Below, one piece after another: positions 14,827-21,648 of a stretch of 21,648 nucleotides of DNA. The stretch's first letter is position 1; every line of letters starts with the position of its first letter. This DNA comes from Planctomycetota bacterium. Its GTDB lineage: Bacteria > Planctomycetota > Planctomycetia > Pirellulales > Pirellulaceae. Location: positions 1 through 21,648 of the forward strand of contig JAPLNJ010001194.1 in the NCBI GenBank assembly GCA_026692885.1, read 5' to 3'. The translations under genes were made by a program, and so were the position numbers. Below the pieces are notes generated by a model. It was given only the letters and a program-made list of their open reading frames with translations. It was not told the origin of the DNA and searched no databases.

Positions 14827-14995
14827 AGTGCGTCCTTCCCTCACAACAACTTGGATTTGTCGTCGCGGCCGTAGGTGCGTCTCAGCCTTTCGCGGAAAAG
14901 TGTCCCGCGGTGGCGCACAGGAGCTTCGCATGATACCCGAAGACACTTCACAAGTGCACGACGGGTCCCGATCGCGTGTTCTGTTTGTTCGTTAC
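14827..14995. other. Intergenic stretch upstream of the glycoside hydrolase
   Basis: Together with the repeats and terminator to its right, this belongs to a 458-bp gene-free gap (14827-15284). It should contain the promoter of the minus-strand hydrolase gene, but no convincing -35/-10 pair or operator is visible. The coding frame extends upstream to 14946 without a ribosome site or signal peptide and is taken as non-coding. Confidence 0.4.
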
Positions 14996-15086
14996 GCTAG
15001 CCGCCGGTGGCTCGGGTTGTGAGCGGCAAGGCGCTAGCCGCCGGTGGCGTGCGTTGTGAGCGGCAAAGCGCTAGCCGCCGATGGCT
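14996..15086. repeat. 37-bp tandem repeat, about 2.5 copies
   Basis: Units at 14996-15032 and 15033-15069 differ at about four positions, and a partial third begins at 15070. Each starts GCTAGCCGCCGGTGGC and continues TTGTGAGCGGCAA. The copies touch with no spacers, so it is not CRISPR. It lies in the gap between the hydrolase promoter region and the BBP7 terminator. No protein is encoded. Confidence 0.88.
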
Positions 15087-15110
15087 TGATCAAGGGCGGT
15101 TGAACAGAAC

Positions 15111-15144
15111 AAAAAAGTCCCTCGCCGCAGGGCGGCAAAGGACT
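15111..15144 (-). terminator. Rho-independent terminator for the BBP7 gene
   Basis: On the minus strand AGTCC (15144-15140) and GCCGC (15136-15132) pair with GCGGC (15128-15124) and GGACT (15120-15116) around a 3-base loop with a small internal bulge. The second arm runs directly into six T (15116-15111). It lies about 140 bases past the BBP7 stop. Confidence 0.72.
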
Positions 15145-15284
15145 CTTAATTACCGGAACCCGACGACGGGGGTGGTCACGAGCCCGGTCGCACTACTGGG
15201 CCAACTGCCTCGGTTGCAGTCGGTTGACCCACAAACATTCCATCCCAAAACAGTGTGTGCTTTGTACCTTGTCGCAACCGTTTG

Positions 15285-16064
15285 TCAGAACCGGAAATCA
15301 AGGCGGGCCGCAACACCGTGGTAGAACGCGGTTCCTTCCGCCGCAACACTAGGACTGCCGTAGTCCTGGTTATCGTGGACGGGGTCGAGGCGAGGTTGCT
15401 GCTGCGACGCCAACGCCACTCCGTTGATCCACATCACTTCATAACCGACGCGGGCGGCAAGCCGGGGGGTAATCTGGTAGGTGCAATTCAGGCCGATTTC
15501 GCCCAGGAAGGCCCCTTCGCATGTCGACGCTGAATCCACATCTTCGGAGTCCACCCCCATATCGGCTTGGTTGCTGGCGTAGTTGGCGTAAATGCCCGCC
15601 TTGCCGGTCGCCACTAGCTTAAACGGTCCGCCCCGATCCAAAAGCGTGATGTCCGAGCCAAGTTGAAAACCATAAAGATCGTTGAAACTCCTCACGAACA
15701 TGGGGAGTGGGTTGCCTTGGATCGGCTTTGACGAGGGCGCAGGGAGGGTGCCTCCGATCGGCGCTGACGAGAGCAAAAGGGTGCCTCCGACCGGCGTTGC
15801 CGAGTACGAAAGGAGTTCGTTGAGCTCAACGAAACGGAAGCCGCCGAACACGCTGATCCAGTCACCAATCGGTCGCTTGAGATTCAACTCAAAACTGCTC
15901 ATTTGCGATCGGTACCCGGCGGAAAGGTCAACGCCATCGGCGGCGGTCAACCCCAAGAGCACCCGAAACGGGAACCCGAATCCTACCAGATCGCGGTTAA
16001 TGGTCGGGGTTTCGGCGACCGAGTCGTGGACCTGGAACCAACGGAACTCGATATCCGCCCGCAA
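15285..16064 (-). pseudogene. BBP7-family outer-membrane beta-barrel protein, 5' truncated
   Basis: The frame ends with the typical barrel C-terminus (TAFYHGVAARLDFRF, terminal Phe). It contains the strand patterns of the planctomycete BBP7 family: GFGFPFRVLLG, SSFELNLKR, FGGFRFVELNELLSY and ITPRLAARVGYEVMWINGVA. Normal members start with a signal peptide and an N-terminal barrel part; here the frame begins abruptly at TTG 16064 (RADIEFRWFQVHDS) without a ribosome site or signal. The gene has therefore probably lost its 5' end by a junction with the phosphoesterase relic. The C-terminal two thirds is intact and followed by a good terminator. An extracellular loop carries short repeats (ATPVGGTLLLS, APIGGTLP). 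As it stands it could not be exported. An alternative is an undetected upstream exon-like frameshift, which the sequence does not show. Confidence 0.72.
15719..15812 (-). repeat. Short in-frame repeats in the BBP7 loop region
   Basis: Three related units of 33-36 bases, each containing CGATCGGCGCTGACGAG or a variant, encode repeats of the PxGGTL type in the protein. They fall between two predicted barrel strands and thus in a surface loop. The unit length is a multiple of three, so copy-number change keeps the frame. Confidence 0.6.
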
Positions 16065-16157
16065 AGTCGAGCACGATGGACGGGTTATTGCTTGGCTACG
16101 AAGCGGAGCACCGGGAACTGCTGGCCGTGATCAAGCAGTGCCAGGGGAAATAGGCTG

Positions 16158-16355
16158 AACAACAGGCGGCTTGGCTACAGGCCGAGTGTTCACGGCCGAA
16201 TTGGAAGAAGCCCAACGGGAAGGGATGCGTCACGTGATCGTCTTCCAGCATCACCCCAGGTTCGTGGAGAGCATCGACACCCCAGGTTCGTGGAGAGCAT
16301 CGACGAGCCGGATGGGTATCGCAACCTGCCCCGCCAGGAGCGGCATCGGTTGACG
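16158..16355 (+). pseudogene. Calcineurin-like metallophosphoesterase relic (CPPED1-type)
   Basis: Three pieces of a phosphoesterase can be read in different frames. First AEQQAAWLQ (from 16158), then after a shift AELEEAQREGMRHVIVFQHH followed by PRFVESID (to about 16278), then, after a 26-bp tandem duplication (16254-16279 and 16280-16305) that shifts the frame, EPDGYRNLPRQERHRLTG (to about 16357). Together they match the region with the metal-binding FQHxPWF motif of CSTP1/CPPED1-like phosphatases; here the usual Trp is Arg. The N-terminal metal site and the C-terminal GH motif are missing. It is a dead fragment wedged between the truncated BBP7 gene and the RNA methyltransferase gene. Confidence 0.72.
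16254..16305. repeat. 26-bp tandem duplication inside the phosphoesterase relic
   Basis: CCCCAGGTTCGTGGAGAGCA plus six bases is repeated twice in tandem, 25 of 26 identical. As 26 is not a multiple of three it shifts the reading frame; removing one copy restores HHPRFVESIDEPDGYRN. This is a recent slippage-type event. Confidence 0.92.
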
Positions 16356-16360
16356 GGACA

Positions 16361-17191
16361 TTACATCCTTGGCCCGTGCAGCACTTCGGTCGCACGCTCG
16401 CCCTGGGCGAAGTGATACAGGAAGATGCCGGCCGCCACACCGACGTTCAGCGAGTCCACGCCGGACCGCATCGGGATGGTCACCCGCCGGTCGCAGACCT
16501 CGATCCACTCCGGGGCCAAGCCAAAGCCCTCGCTGCCGAACAGCAAGGCCGTACGCGGCGCCGGGGTGACGCGGCTTAACGGTTCGGCCTGATCGTCCAG
16601 AACCGTGGCCACCACTTCCACGGCGAACTCCGTTTTCAGTCGCCGCAGGTCCGCCCGCAGGTCGGTTGCTTGACGGATCGGCAGCCCCAAAATGTTGCCC
16701 ATCGACGTCCGCGCCACGCGCCGCGAAAACGGATCGCAGCATTCCGGCCCCACGATCACGGCCCGGGCGCCAAGCGCTGCACTGCTGCGAATAATCCCGC
16801 CGACGTTCTCCGGATCTTGAACGGCCAGGCAAATTGGGATCAGGACGGGGCGATCGGAGCGATCCAAAATCAGGTCCAGCTCCGGATTCGGGGGGCGGGC
16901 ACCGCAGGCCAGCACGCCACGGTGGAAGCGATAGCCGACCAGGGCCTCAATGACGGCCAGGGGAGCCGTGTAGACGGGAGTCGCATCTGACAACTGGGGC
17001 AGTAATTGATCCGCGAAACGCGGTTCCGCTAATACGGACAGCACCGGCAGTGGGCTGGCCAAGAGCTGTTGGGTCAGACTCAAGCCCTCGACCACAAACC
17101 ACTGCCGCTGACGTTTGACAACCTGATACTTGAGACCGCGGTACGCAGCGAGGCGTGGGTCGTCGATGTCGTGAATCGGGATGAGCGGCAT
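16361..17191 (-). CDS. SpoU/TrmH-family RNA 2'-O-methyltransferase (276 aa)
   Basis: The ATG at 17191 (MPLIPIHDIDDPRL) is taken as the start; TTG 17209 is possible and neither has a strong ribosome site. The N-terminal part (about 1-100) is the substrate-binding region (GLKYQVVKRQRQWFVVEG, and RFHRGVLACG), like the L30e-like part of TrmH/RlmB proteins. The C-terminal part is the SPOUT trefoil-knot domain with all three motifs: NVGGIIRSSAALGA (129-142), LLFGSEGFGL (216-225) and IPMRSGVDSLNVGVAAGIFL (239-258). These enzymes transfer a methyl group from SAM to a ribose 2'-OH of tRNA or 23S rRNA in the cytoplasm as dimers. The exact RNA target cannot be told. It stands 40 bases downstream of the small secreted protein gene. 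The coding sequence looks intact and is housekeeping, unrelated to the sugar cluster. Confidence 0.92.
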   Translation of the reverse strand: MPLIPIHDIDDPRLAAYRGLKYQVVKRQRQWFVVEGLSLTQQLLASPLPVLSVLAEPRFADQLLPQLSDATPVYTAPLAVIEALVGYRFHRGVLACGARPPNPELDLILDRSDRPVLIPICLAVQDPENVGGIIRSSAALGARAVIVGPECCDPFSRRVARTSMGNILGLPIRQATDLRADLRRLKTEFAVEVVATVLDDQAEPLSRVTPAPRTALLFGSEGFGLAPEWIEVCDRRVTIPMRSGVDSLNVGVAAGIFLYHFAQGERATEVLHGPRM

Positions 17192-17231
17192 GGGAAGGAA
17201 AGCTGCCAATCGCTGTCAGTGCTATCGCCCG

Positions 17232-17585
17232 TCAGCGACGCGGGACAATAATGCTGATGCCCCGCTTAGCGGCTCGCGTTCGCAGGCCGCGTTCGAAGTA
17301 GACAAACGGATACGATTCTTGCTTACGCGACCACGCGAACGTGCTCTTGACCATTTCCAACGGCAGTTGCTTGTTCTTCACCATGACTACCACCCGATCG
17401 ATGAAGGCAAAATCCTGCGGACGTTGGATACGCAGGCCGGCCTCCAATTGCTGCTTGAGATCGGCCACCTGCACGCCGACACTCCCCGCTTCCTCGTGGG
17501 TTCGCGTTTGGGCCTGCGCCCAATCTGCGGTCAAGCAGCCCAGCAATACCAGCAAGCCCCAGCAGTTTGCACGGCGTAACGACAT
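17232..17585 (-). CDS. Small secreted hypothetical protein (117 aa)
   Basis: ATG 17585 has a strong GGGAGG site about seven bases upstream. A Sec signal peptide follows (RRANCWGLLVLLGCLTADWA, cleavage near AQA-Q). The mature part is about 90 residues, helical and basic: VADLKQQLEAGLRIQRPQDF, FIDRVVVMVKNKQLPLEMVK, STFAWSRKQESYPFVYFERG, ending RAAKRGISII. This pattern (a QLE-GL-RP-FF segment followed by LP--VV-STF-WAR, SYPF-YFE) resembles a small conserved family of unknown function that I associate with planctomycetes. It lies 40 bases upstream of the RNA methyltransferase gene and may share its transcript. Function is unknown. A longer in-frame extension upstream to 17780 lacks a ribosome site and is not used. 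Confidence 0.78.
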   Translation of the reverse strand: MSLRRANCWGLLVLLGCLTADWAQAQTRTHEEAGSVGVQVADLKQQLEAGLRIQRPQDFAFIDRVVVMVKNKQLPLEMVKSTFAWSRKQESYPFVYFERGLRTRAAKRGISIIVPRR

Positions 17586-17793
17586 CGGCACACCTCCCAC
17601 CAGACGCGGTCGAGCCGCAGAACAGGCACGCAACAGGGCTTGTAACCAAATCGCGTGGCGCAGGCAAGGGCGAATGAGGGGCAAGAGAATGCTGGCTTGT
17701 GGCGGCGCTGAAAGCGAACCAAGGTCACGGGCTGCTAGCAGCCAACGGTCTTCAACGGATCCTGCGTCCACCTCAAGCACGAACGGCGGCAGG

Positions 17794-17919
17794 CTAGTGC
17801 GTCTTCAAGGCTAAGAAGTGGGGTAAGCATCCTGCTTGCCTTTCGATGCATCGCGTCAAACGCAAGCTGGAAGCTTACGCATCGGTCACCCCAAGATTAA
17901 GCCTTGACGACGCACTAGC
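17794..17919. mobile_element. 126-bp MITE-like element with 20-bp terminal inverted repeats
   Basis: GCTAGTGCGTCTTCAAGGCT (17794-17813) is the reverse complement of 17900-17919 with one mismatch. Inside, GTAAGCATCCTGCTTGC and GCAAGCTGGAAGCTTAC form a second imperfect inverted pair, so the whole element can fold into one long hairpin with CGATGCATCG at the tip. No coding capacity and no clear target-site duplication. It lies in the 452-bp gene-free gap 17586-18037, which otherwise holds only the hairpin to its right. Confidence 0.68.
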
Positions 17920-17925
17920 AACCAA

Positions 17926-17973
17926 GTAGGTCTGGCTTTCCAGCCTGAAGTCAGGCTGGAAAGCCTGACCTAC
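17926..17973. repeat. 48-nt near-perfect hairpin
   Basis: Two 23-base arms (17926-17948 and 17951-17973) are reverse complements with one mismatch and a 2-base loop. The arm begins GTAGGTCTGGCTTTCCAGCC. It has no T-run. It lies upstream of the ApbE gene, seven bases from the MITE-like element, and looks like another dispersed palindromic repeat. Confidence 0.85.
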
Positions 17974-18037
17974 AGACGCGCGCACTGTGCGTCGCCTCGC
18001 TTGCCAGCGGCGGGCTGGCTTGGCTATGCTGCTGGGC

Positions 18038-19075
18038 ATGAGAATCCTAGCCGTACTCTCGTGCGTCTTCTGCCTCCTCGGTTTCCGCTCGACCGCCACC
18101 GCCGAATCGAACGCCCCACCCTGGACGCGGTTCGAGTTCCAGCAGGTCGAAATGGCGGTGCCGATCCGCATCGTCTTGTACGCCGCGGATGCCGCGACTG
18201 CGGAGCAGGCAGCCCAGGCGGCGTTCGCGAGAATTCATCAATTGAACGGTGTGTTCAGCGATTACGACGAGACGAGTGAATTGCGGCGGCTGTGCGAGAA
18301 GGCCGGCCTGGGCAAGCGTGTGCACGTCAGTGACGAGCTGTGGCGAGTGCTGGTGAAGGCCCAGGAAGTCTCGGAGAAGTCGGACGGTGCGTTTGACGTC
18401 ACGTGCGGCCCCCTCGTGCAACTGTGGCGTCGCGCCCGGCGGCTGAAGGCCCTGCCAGCGGCGGAACGTCTGCAGGCCGCACGACAACTGGTGGACTATC
18501 GCCTCGTGCGTCTGAATCTGCCGGGACAAGCGGTGGAACTGCTCAAACCCGACATGCGATTGGATCTGGGGGGCATCGCCAAAGGCTACGTGGTGCAAGA
18601 CGCCCTGCAAGTGTTGCGTGAACATGGCGCGCCTGCGGCCATGGTCGATGCTGGCGGCGATTTGGGGCTGGGCGAGCCGCCACCCGGCCGGACTGGCTGG
18701 CGCATCGGGATTGGAACGACCGATCCCAATGGCCCACCACGGATCTATCTGTGCTTGTCACGAACGGCGGTGGCGACTTCAGGCGACATGTGGCAGTACG
18801 TGATCATCGACGGCATGCGCTACTCGCATATCGTCGACCCACGGACCGGCGTAGGATTGACCGACCACAGCACCGTCACCATCGTGGCTGCCGACGGGAC
18901 CACCGCCGATGCCTTGTCGACCGCCGTCAGCGTGCTGGGTCCCGCAAGAGGTCTGCCGTTGGTCGAATCGATTCCCGGCGTGGCGGCCTGCATCCTGCGG
19001 CTCCACGACGGCCGGCTCGAAGTCCACGAGTCCCGGACGTGGCCCAACCTCCCGATTGACACCACGGCCAAATAG
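18038..19075 (+). CDS. apbE: ApbE-family FAD:protein FMN transferase (345 aa)
   Basis: ATG 18038 begins a clean export signal (MRILAVLSCVFCLLGF, cleavage after STATA); ATG 18026 four codons earlier is possible and neither has a clear ribosome site. ApbE moves FMN from FAD onto a Thr or Ser of target proteins such as the Rnf/Nqr subunits outside the cytoplasm, using Mg2+. Family hallmarks are visible in order: DGAFDVTCGPLVQLW (116-130), LDLGGIAKGYVVQDAL (175-190), MVDAGGDLG (202-210), AVATSGD (244-250), YSHIVDPRTG (262-271), and the metal-binding TTADALSTA (288-296). The length is normal and the product seems complete. It is the first gene of the + strand set at the right side; no target protein is seen in the window. 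Family assignment is secure. Confidence 0.93.
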   Translation: MRILAVLSCVFCLLGFRSTATAESNAPPWTRFEFQQVEMAVPIRIVLYAADAATAEQAAQAAFARIHQLNGVFSDYDETSELRRLCEKAGLGKRVHVSDELWRVLVKAQEVSEKSDGAFDVTCGPLVQLWRRARRLKALPAAERLQAARQLVDYRLVRLNLPGQAVELLKPDMRLDLGGIAKGYVVQDALQVLREHGAPAAMVDAGGDLGLGEPPPGRTGWRIGIGTTDPNGPPRIYLCLSRTAVATSGDMWQYVIIDGMRYSHIVDPRTGVGLTDHSTVTIVAADGTTADALSTAVSVLGPARGLPLVESIPGVAACILRLHDGRLEVHESRTWPNLPIDTTAK

Positions 19076-19172
19076 CAGCGAGTGTCTTCCTCAGTGGCGT
19101 CCCCATCGTCAACGGCAGGGGATTGTATCCCGGCGGGCACTCGCGTATTCTGACGCGACGAGGGTGCGGGAG

Positions 19173-19196
19173 TCTGTCGGGGGCGGCCCCGACAGA
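19173..19196. promoter_or_regulatory. Perfect 10-bp-stem hairpin between apbE and the oxidoreductase
   Basis: TCTGTCGGGG (19173-19182) pairs with CCCCGACAGA (19187-19196) around GCGG. It lies about 100 bases past the apbE stop and 77 bases before the next start, with no T-run. It could be an attenuator-like or Rho-assisted stop, or a dispersed repeat. Confidence 0.5.
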
Positions 19197-19273
19197 CGCC
19201 CGCCCGCTGGCTCCCACGCCACACCGTTGAGGCTCGACATTCCCAAACCATTCCCACGCAAAGGGTCCTGAAC

Positions 19274-20647
19274 ATGTCCCACCGCATTGCTCGACCCCAG
19301 CCGACTTCTGCCGTCTCCCAGACCTCGGAGAACTTGCCCCGCCCGCCCGCGAAGCGGGCGTCGCGCCGCCGGTTTCTGACGACCGCGGCAGCAGCGTTGG
19401 CGGTGCCCTATTTCGTGCCTGCGTCCGTCTTGGGGCTGGGCGGCCGCACGCCGGCTAACGATCGCATCCGCATCGGTCACATCGGCGTCGGCGGCCAAGG
19501 CAGCGGCCATGTCGGTGCCATGATCGGCAACCCGGCCACGCAAGTTATGGCCGTCTGCGATCCGTTCCTAGCGAAGCGCGAGGCGGCCAAGAAACGCGCT
19601 GACGACCAATACGCCGAGCAGATCGGCAAAGGGTCCTACCAGGGCTGCGACGCCTACAGCGACTTCCGCGACCTCGTGACCCGCGACGACATCGACGCCG
19701 TGGTCATCGCCTCCCCCGAGTTCTGGCACGCCCTGCACTCGGTGTGGGCCATGCGGCATGGCAAAGATGTCTACTGCGAAAAAGCCATGACCTTGACGGT
19801 CTACGAAAGCCAAGTTGTCCGCGAGACGGCGCGCCGGCTCGGACGCGTGTTCCAACTGGGGACGCAGCAGCGGTCCGACCGTAACTTCCGCTTCGCCGCC
19901 GAACTGGCGCTGAACGGTTACCTCGGCAAACTGCACACGGTCAAAGTGGCGGTGCCCGGCGGCCGCAGCTTGCCCGTCGCCAAGCCGGCTCCGGTGCCCG
20001 AGGGTCTGGACTTCGAAATGTGGCTCGGCCCGGCGCCTGCCAAGCCGTATAACGACCTGCAGTGCAGCTACAACTGGTACTTCGTCCACGACTATTGCAT
20101 TGGCTGGATCGGCTCGTGGGGCGTGCACCATATTGACAGCGCCTTGTGGGGTGTGCCGATCTTCCATACCCAGCCGATTGAGGTCTCGGGCACCGCGGTC
20201 TTTCCCACACAGGGCTTGGCGAATACCTCCATCTCATGGCGTGTGGAGATCCTCGCCCAAAACGGCCTACGTATGATTTTCACCGATGATGGCGGCCAGC
20301 CCCACGGGGTTCGCTTCGAGGGCGACCAGGGTTGGGTGCACGTCGTCCGCGGGGGCATCCAAGCGGAGCCGAAGTCACTGCTGAAACTGGCGCTCAAGGC
20401 GGACGACGTGCACTTGGTTGAGTCGTCTAACCACCACGCGAACTTCCTCGATTGCATCCGCACGCGGCGCGATCCGGTGTCCCACGTCGACGCCGGCTTT
20501 GCGGCATCGGTGTTGACGATTGTCTCGGACATCGCCACGCGGCTGGAACGTAAGCTGGTCTGGGATTGGTCGGCCGAACGGTTCGTGAACGACGACGTGG
20601 CCAACGGCATGTTGCGGCGGCCGATGCGCAGCCCCTGGGTGTTGTGA
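19274..20647 (+). CDS. Tat-exported Gfo/Idh/MocA family oxidoreductase, second copy (457 aa)
   Basis: ATG 19274 follows AAAGGG about ten bases upstream. A long N-region precedes the Tat motif (SRRRFLTTAAAALAVPYFVP, residues 30-49). The Rossmann motif is GHIGVGGQGSGHVG (68-81). The EKP motif is present as CEKA (168-171): the Lys is kept but the Pro is Ala. SWGVHHIDSALWG holds the usual His/Asp pair. The C-terminus (NGMLRRPMRSPWVL) is the usual planctomycete ending and is intact. It is only distantly similar to the first oxidoreductase (9816-11069), so it is a separate subfamily and not a recent duplicate. It is followed after 61 bases by a secreted HEAT-repeat gene on the same strand, paralleling the HEAT-oxidoreductase association on the left. 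The substrate is unknown, probably a sugar or cyclitol. Confidence 0.92.
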   Translation: MSHRIARPQPTSAVSQTSENLPRPPAKRASRRRFLTTAAAALAVPYFVPASVLGLGGRTPANDRIRIGHIGVGGQGSGHVGAMIGNPATQVMAVCDPFLAKREAAKKRADDQYAEQIGKGSYQGCDAYSDFRDLVTRDDIDAVVIASPEFWHALHSVWAMRHGKDVYCEKAMTLTVYESQVVRETARRLGRVFQLGTQQRSDRNFRFAAELALNGYLGKLHTVKVAVPGGRSLPVAKPAPVPEGLDFEMWLGPAPAKPYNDLQCSYNWYFVHDYCIGWIGSWGVHHIDSALWGVPIFHTQPIEVSGTAVFPTQGLANTSISWRVEILAQNGLRMIFTDDGGQPHGVRFEGDQGWVHVVRGGIQAEPKSLLKLALKADDVHLVESSNHHANFLDCIRTRRDPVSHVDAGFAASVLTIVSDIATRLERKLVWDWSAERFVNDDVANGMLRRPMRSPWVL

Positions 20648-20708
20648 TGGAGAATGAGGCCGAATACCGAAGTTATTTTACGGTCGTTCCTTTGCGGGAG
20701 TTTGTGCC

Positions 20709-21648
20709 ATGCGATATCTCTTTGCGTTCACGATCTTGCTGGCGTTCGCAGCCAATTCGGTGGCCGGGGCCGAGTCCCCAGTTGTGATGCCGGTCGACCA
20801 GGCGTTCGAGTTGCTGAAGACCTACGACTACGGTGAGCTCGACCAGCCGTTGCGGGTCATCGAACTGCACGTCGGCCGGTTCGCCACCGATGCAGCTCAC
20901 AAGGCTCAGATCGCCGAGCGTCTGGCGACCTATTTGGGGGATCCCAAGAGTTCGTACGCAGTCAAGGTTTTCGTCTGCCAGCAGTTGTTGGTCGTCGGTA
21001 CCGAGGCGCAAGTGCCGCTGTTAGCCAAGTTGCTGGATGACCCGCGGACCGTGGAGATCGCGCGGTTTACGTTGGACGCGATCCCTGGCGAAGCGTCGCT
21101 GGTGGCGATCCGCGGCGTCGCCGCAAGACTGCAGGGCCTGCCGCTGGTCGGGACTCTCAACTCCCTGGGGCTGCGCCGCGACACGCAGGCGGTGCCCCTG
21201 CTGACCAAGCACGTCGCCAGCGGCGATCCACAAGTCGCGGCCGCCGCCGCCGAGTCCCTGGGCAAAATCGCCACGACCGAAGCCGCGGCGGCCCTTAGCA
21301 AGGCCGAAGTACCGGCCAAGGCTTTGGCCGCTTTGCACCACGCCCAACTCCAGTGTGCCGAACGGCGGGCTGCGGCGGGCGATCCGGCCACCGCAGTGGC
21401 CATGTACCGGCAGGTGTGGTCCGCGCAGCGTCCCACGGCGTGGCGTCTGGCCGGACTGCTGGGCCTCGTGAAAGTCGCGCCGGATCAAGCCACACCGTTC
21501 GTGCTTCAAACGCTGGCCTCGGACGATCCCTTCGCGCGGTCCACGGCCATGCGGCTGAGCCGCGATTTGCCGGGCCAGCCCGTCACCGCGGCCCTGCTTC
21601 AGCAATTAGACAAGCTGGATGCCACAGGACAGGCCAGCCTGCTGAGCG
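20709..21648 (+). CDS. Secreted HEAT-repeat protein, second copy, 3' truncated by window end
   Basis: ATG 20709 has GGGAG eight bases upstream and a Sec signal (MRYLFAFTILLAFAANSVAG). The frame stays open to the window edge, giving 313 residues. The mature part is a HEAT-like helical solenoid and is recognisably a paralogue of the protein at 6925-9060: compare LLDDPRTVEIARFTLDAIPG with LLADEQLASWARIALQTIPD, and LVGTLNSLGLRRDTQAVPLL with LIGVINSIAVRRDSKAVDGL, at about the same distance from the start. Later residues (AERRAAAGDPATAVAMYRQV) look like one helical repeat of TPR character, matching the CAERLQADGKGEQAVKLFDA stretch of the first copy. It lies 61 bases after an oxidoreductase gene and is probably co-transcribed. 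Whether it has the C-terminal beta domain cannot be seen. Confidence 0.85.
   Translation, partial: MRYLFAFTILLAFAANSVAGAESPVVMPVDQAFELLKTYDYGELDQPLRVIELHVGRFATDAAHKAQIAERLATYLGDPKSSYAVKVFVCQQLLVVGTEAQVPLLAKLLDDPRTVEIARFTLDAIPGEASLVAIRGVAARLQGLPLVGTLNSLGLRRDTQAVPLLTKHVASGDPQVAAAAAESLGKIATTEAAAALSKAEVPAKALAALHHAQLQCAERRAAAGDPATAVAMYRQVWSAQRPTAWRLAGLLGLVKVAPDQATPFVLQTLASDDPFARSTAMRLSRDLPGQPVTAALLQQLDKLDATGQASLLS

Noticed and set aside
14996..15069. CRISPR-like 37-bp repeats
   Set aside because: The copies are directly adjacent, with no unique spacers between them.
16076..16153. Small + strand frame starting MDGLLLGYEAEHRELLAV
   Set aside because: Only 25 codons, without a ribosome binding site; it overlaps the breakpoint between two gene fragments and may be part of a lost gene, but cannot be assigned.
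19173..19196. Intrinsic terminator after apbE
   Set aside because: The stem is strong but no T-run follows on either strand, so it was listed as an undefined hairpin instead.
1..21648. tRNA, rRNA or riboswitch genes
   Set aside because: No cloverleaf with a TTCGAAT-type arm, no rRNA signature and no known riboswitch core was seen on either strand by eye.

Overview
The window looks like a chromosomal segment of a planctomycete (Planctomycetota). Evidence: GC-rich DNA, twin-arginine (Tat) exported Gfo/Idh/MocA oxidoreductases, a DUF1080 protein, secreted HEAT-repeat proteins, a BBP7-type outer-membrane barrel, and many short palindromic or tandem repeats between genes. All calls come from reading the sequence; no database search was run.

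Layout. The left edge (2-442, + strand) holds the 3' end of a Y-family DNA polymerase (dinB-like). From 647 to 14826 nearly everything reads on the minus strand and forms a sugar-handling neighbourhood. In transcription order it holds: a large secreted clan GH-A-like glycoside hydrolase (11407-14826); a degraded isomerase-like remnant (11106-11406); a Tat-exported Gfo/Idh/MocA oxidoreductase (9816-11069); a four-helix-bundle protein (9126-9746); a secreted HEAT-repeat protein (6925-9060); a DUF1080 protein (6322-6891); three tandem paralogues of a Tat-exported L-fucose-isomerase-like protein (4512-6002, 2861-4300, 1048-2586); and one or two very small genes (870-1028, 647-877). The middle paralogue is cut by an in-frame TAA.

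The right part is more mixed. A 5'-truncated BBP7 barrel gene with its terminator (15111-16064, -) abuts a frameshifted metallophosphoesterase relic (16158-16355, +). Next come a SpoU/TrmH-type RNA methyltransferase and a small secreted protein (both -), a block of palindromic elements (17794-17973), then on the + strand an ApbE flavin transferase, a second Tat Gfo/Idh/MocA oxidoreductase and the start of a second secreted HEAT-repeat protein.

How the genes may work together (inference). Export signals on the hydrolase, oxidoreductase, DUF1080, isomerase-like and HEAT proteins suggest an extracytoplasmic pathway that trims, oxidises and rearranges sugars. Gfo/Idh/MocA plus DUF1080 is the pairing expected for oxidised (3-keto) glycoside cleavage.

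The most unusual signal is at 9093-9873. A four-helix-bundle gene sits between two nearly identical 63-bp copies of the 3' end of the neighbouring oxidoreductase gene, so that both proteins end in the same 18 residues. The unit is bordered by members of a degenerate 13-bp repeat family (consensus about GATTAGGGTGAAA). The same family recurs at 4353-4482 and 11104-11143, next to the interrupted and the truncated isomerase copies. This looks like a small cassette tied to a repeat family and to local gene rearrangement.
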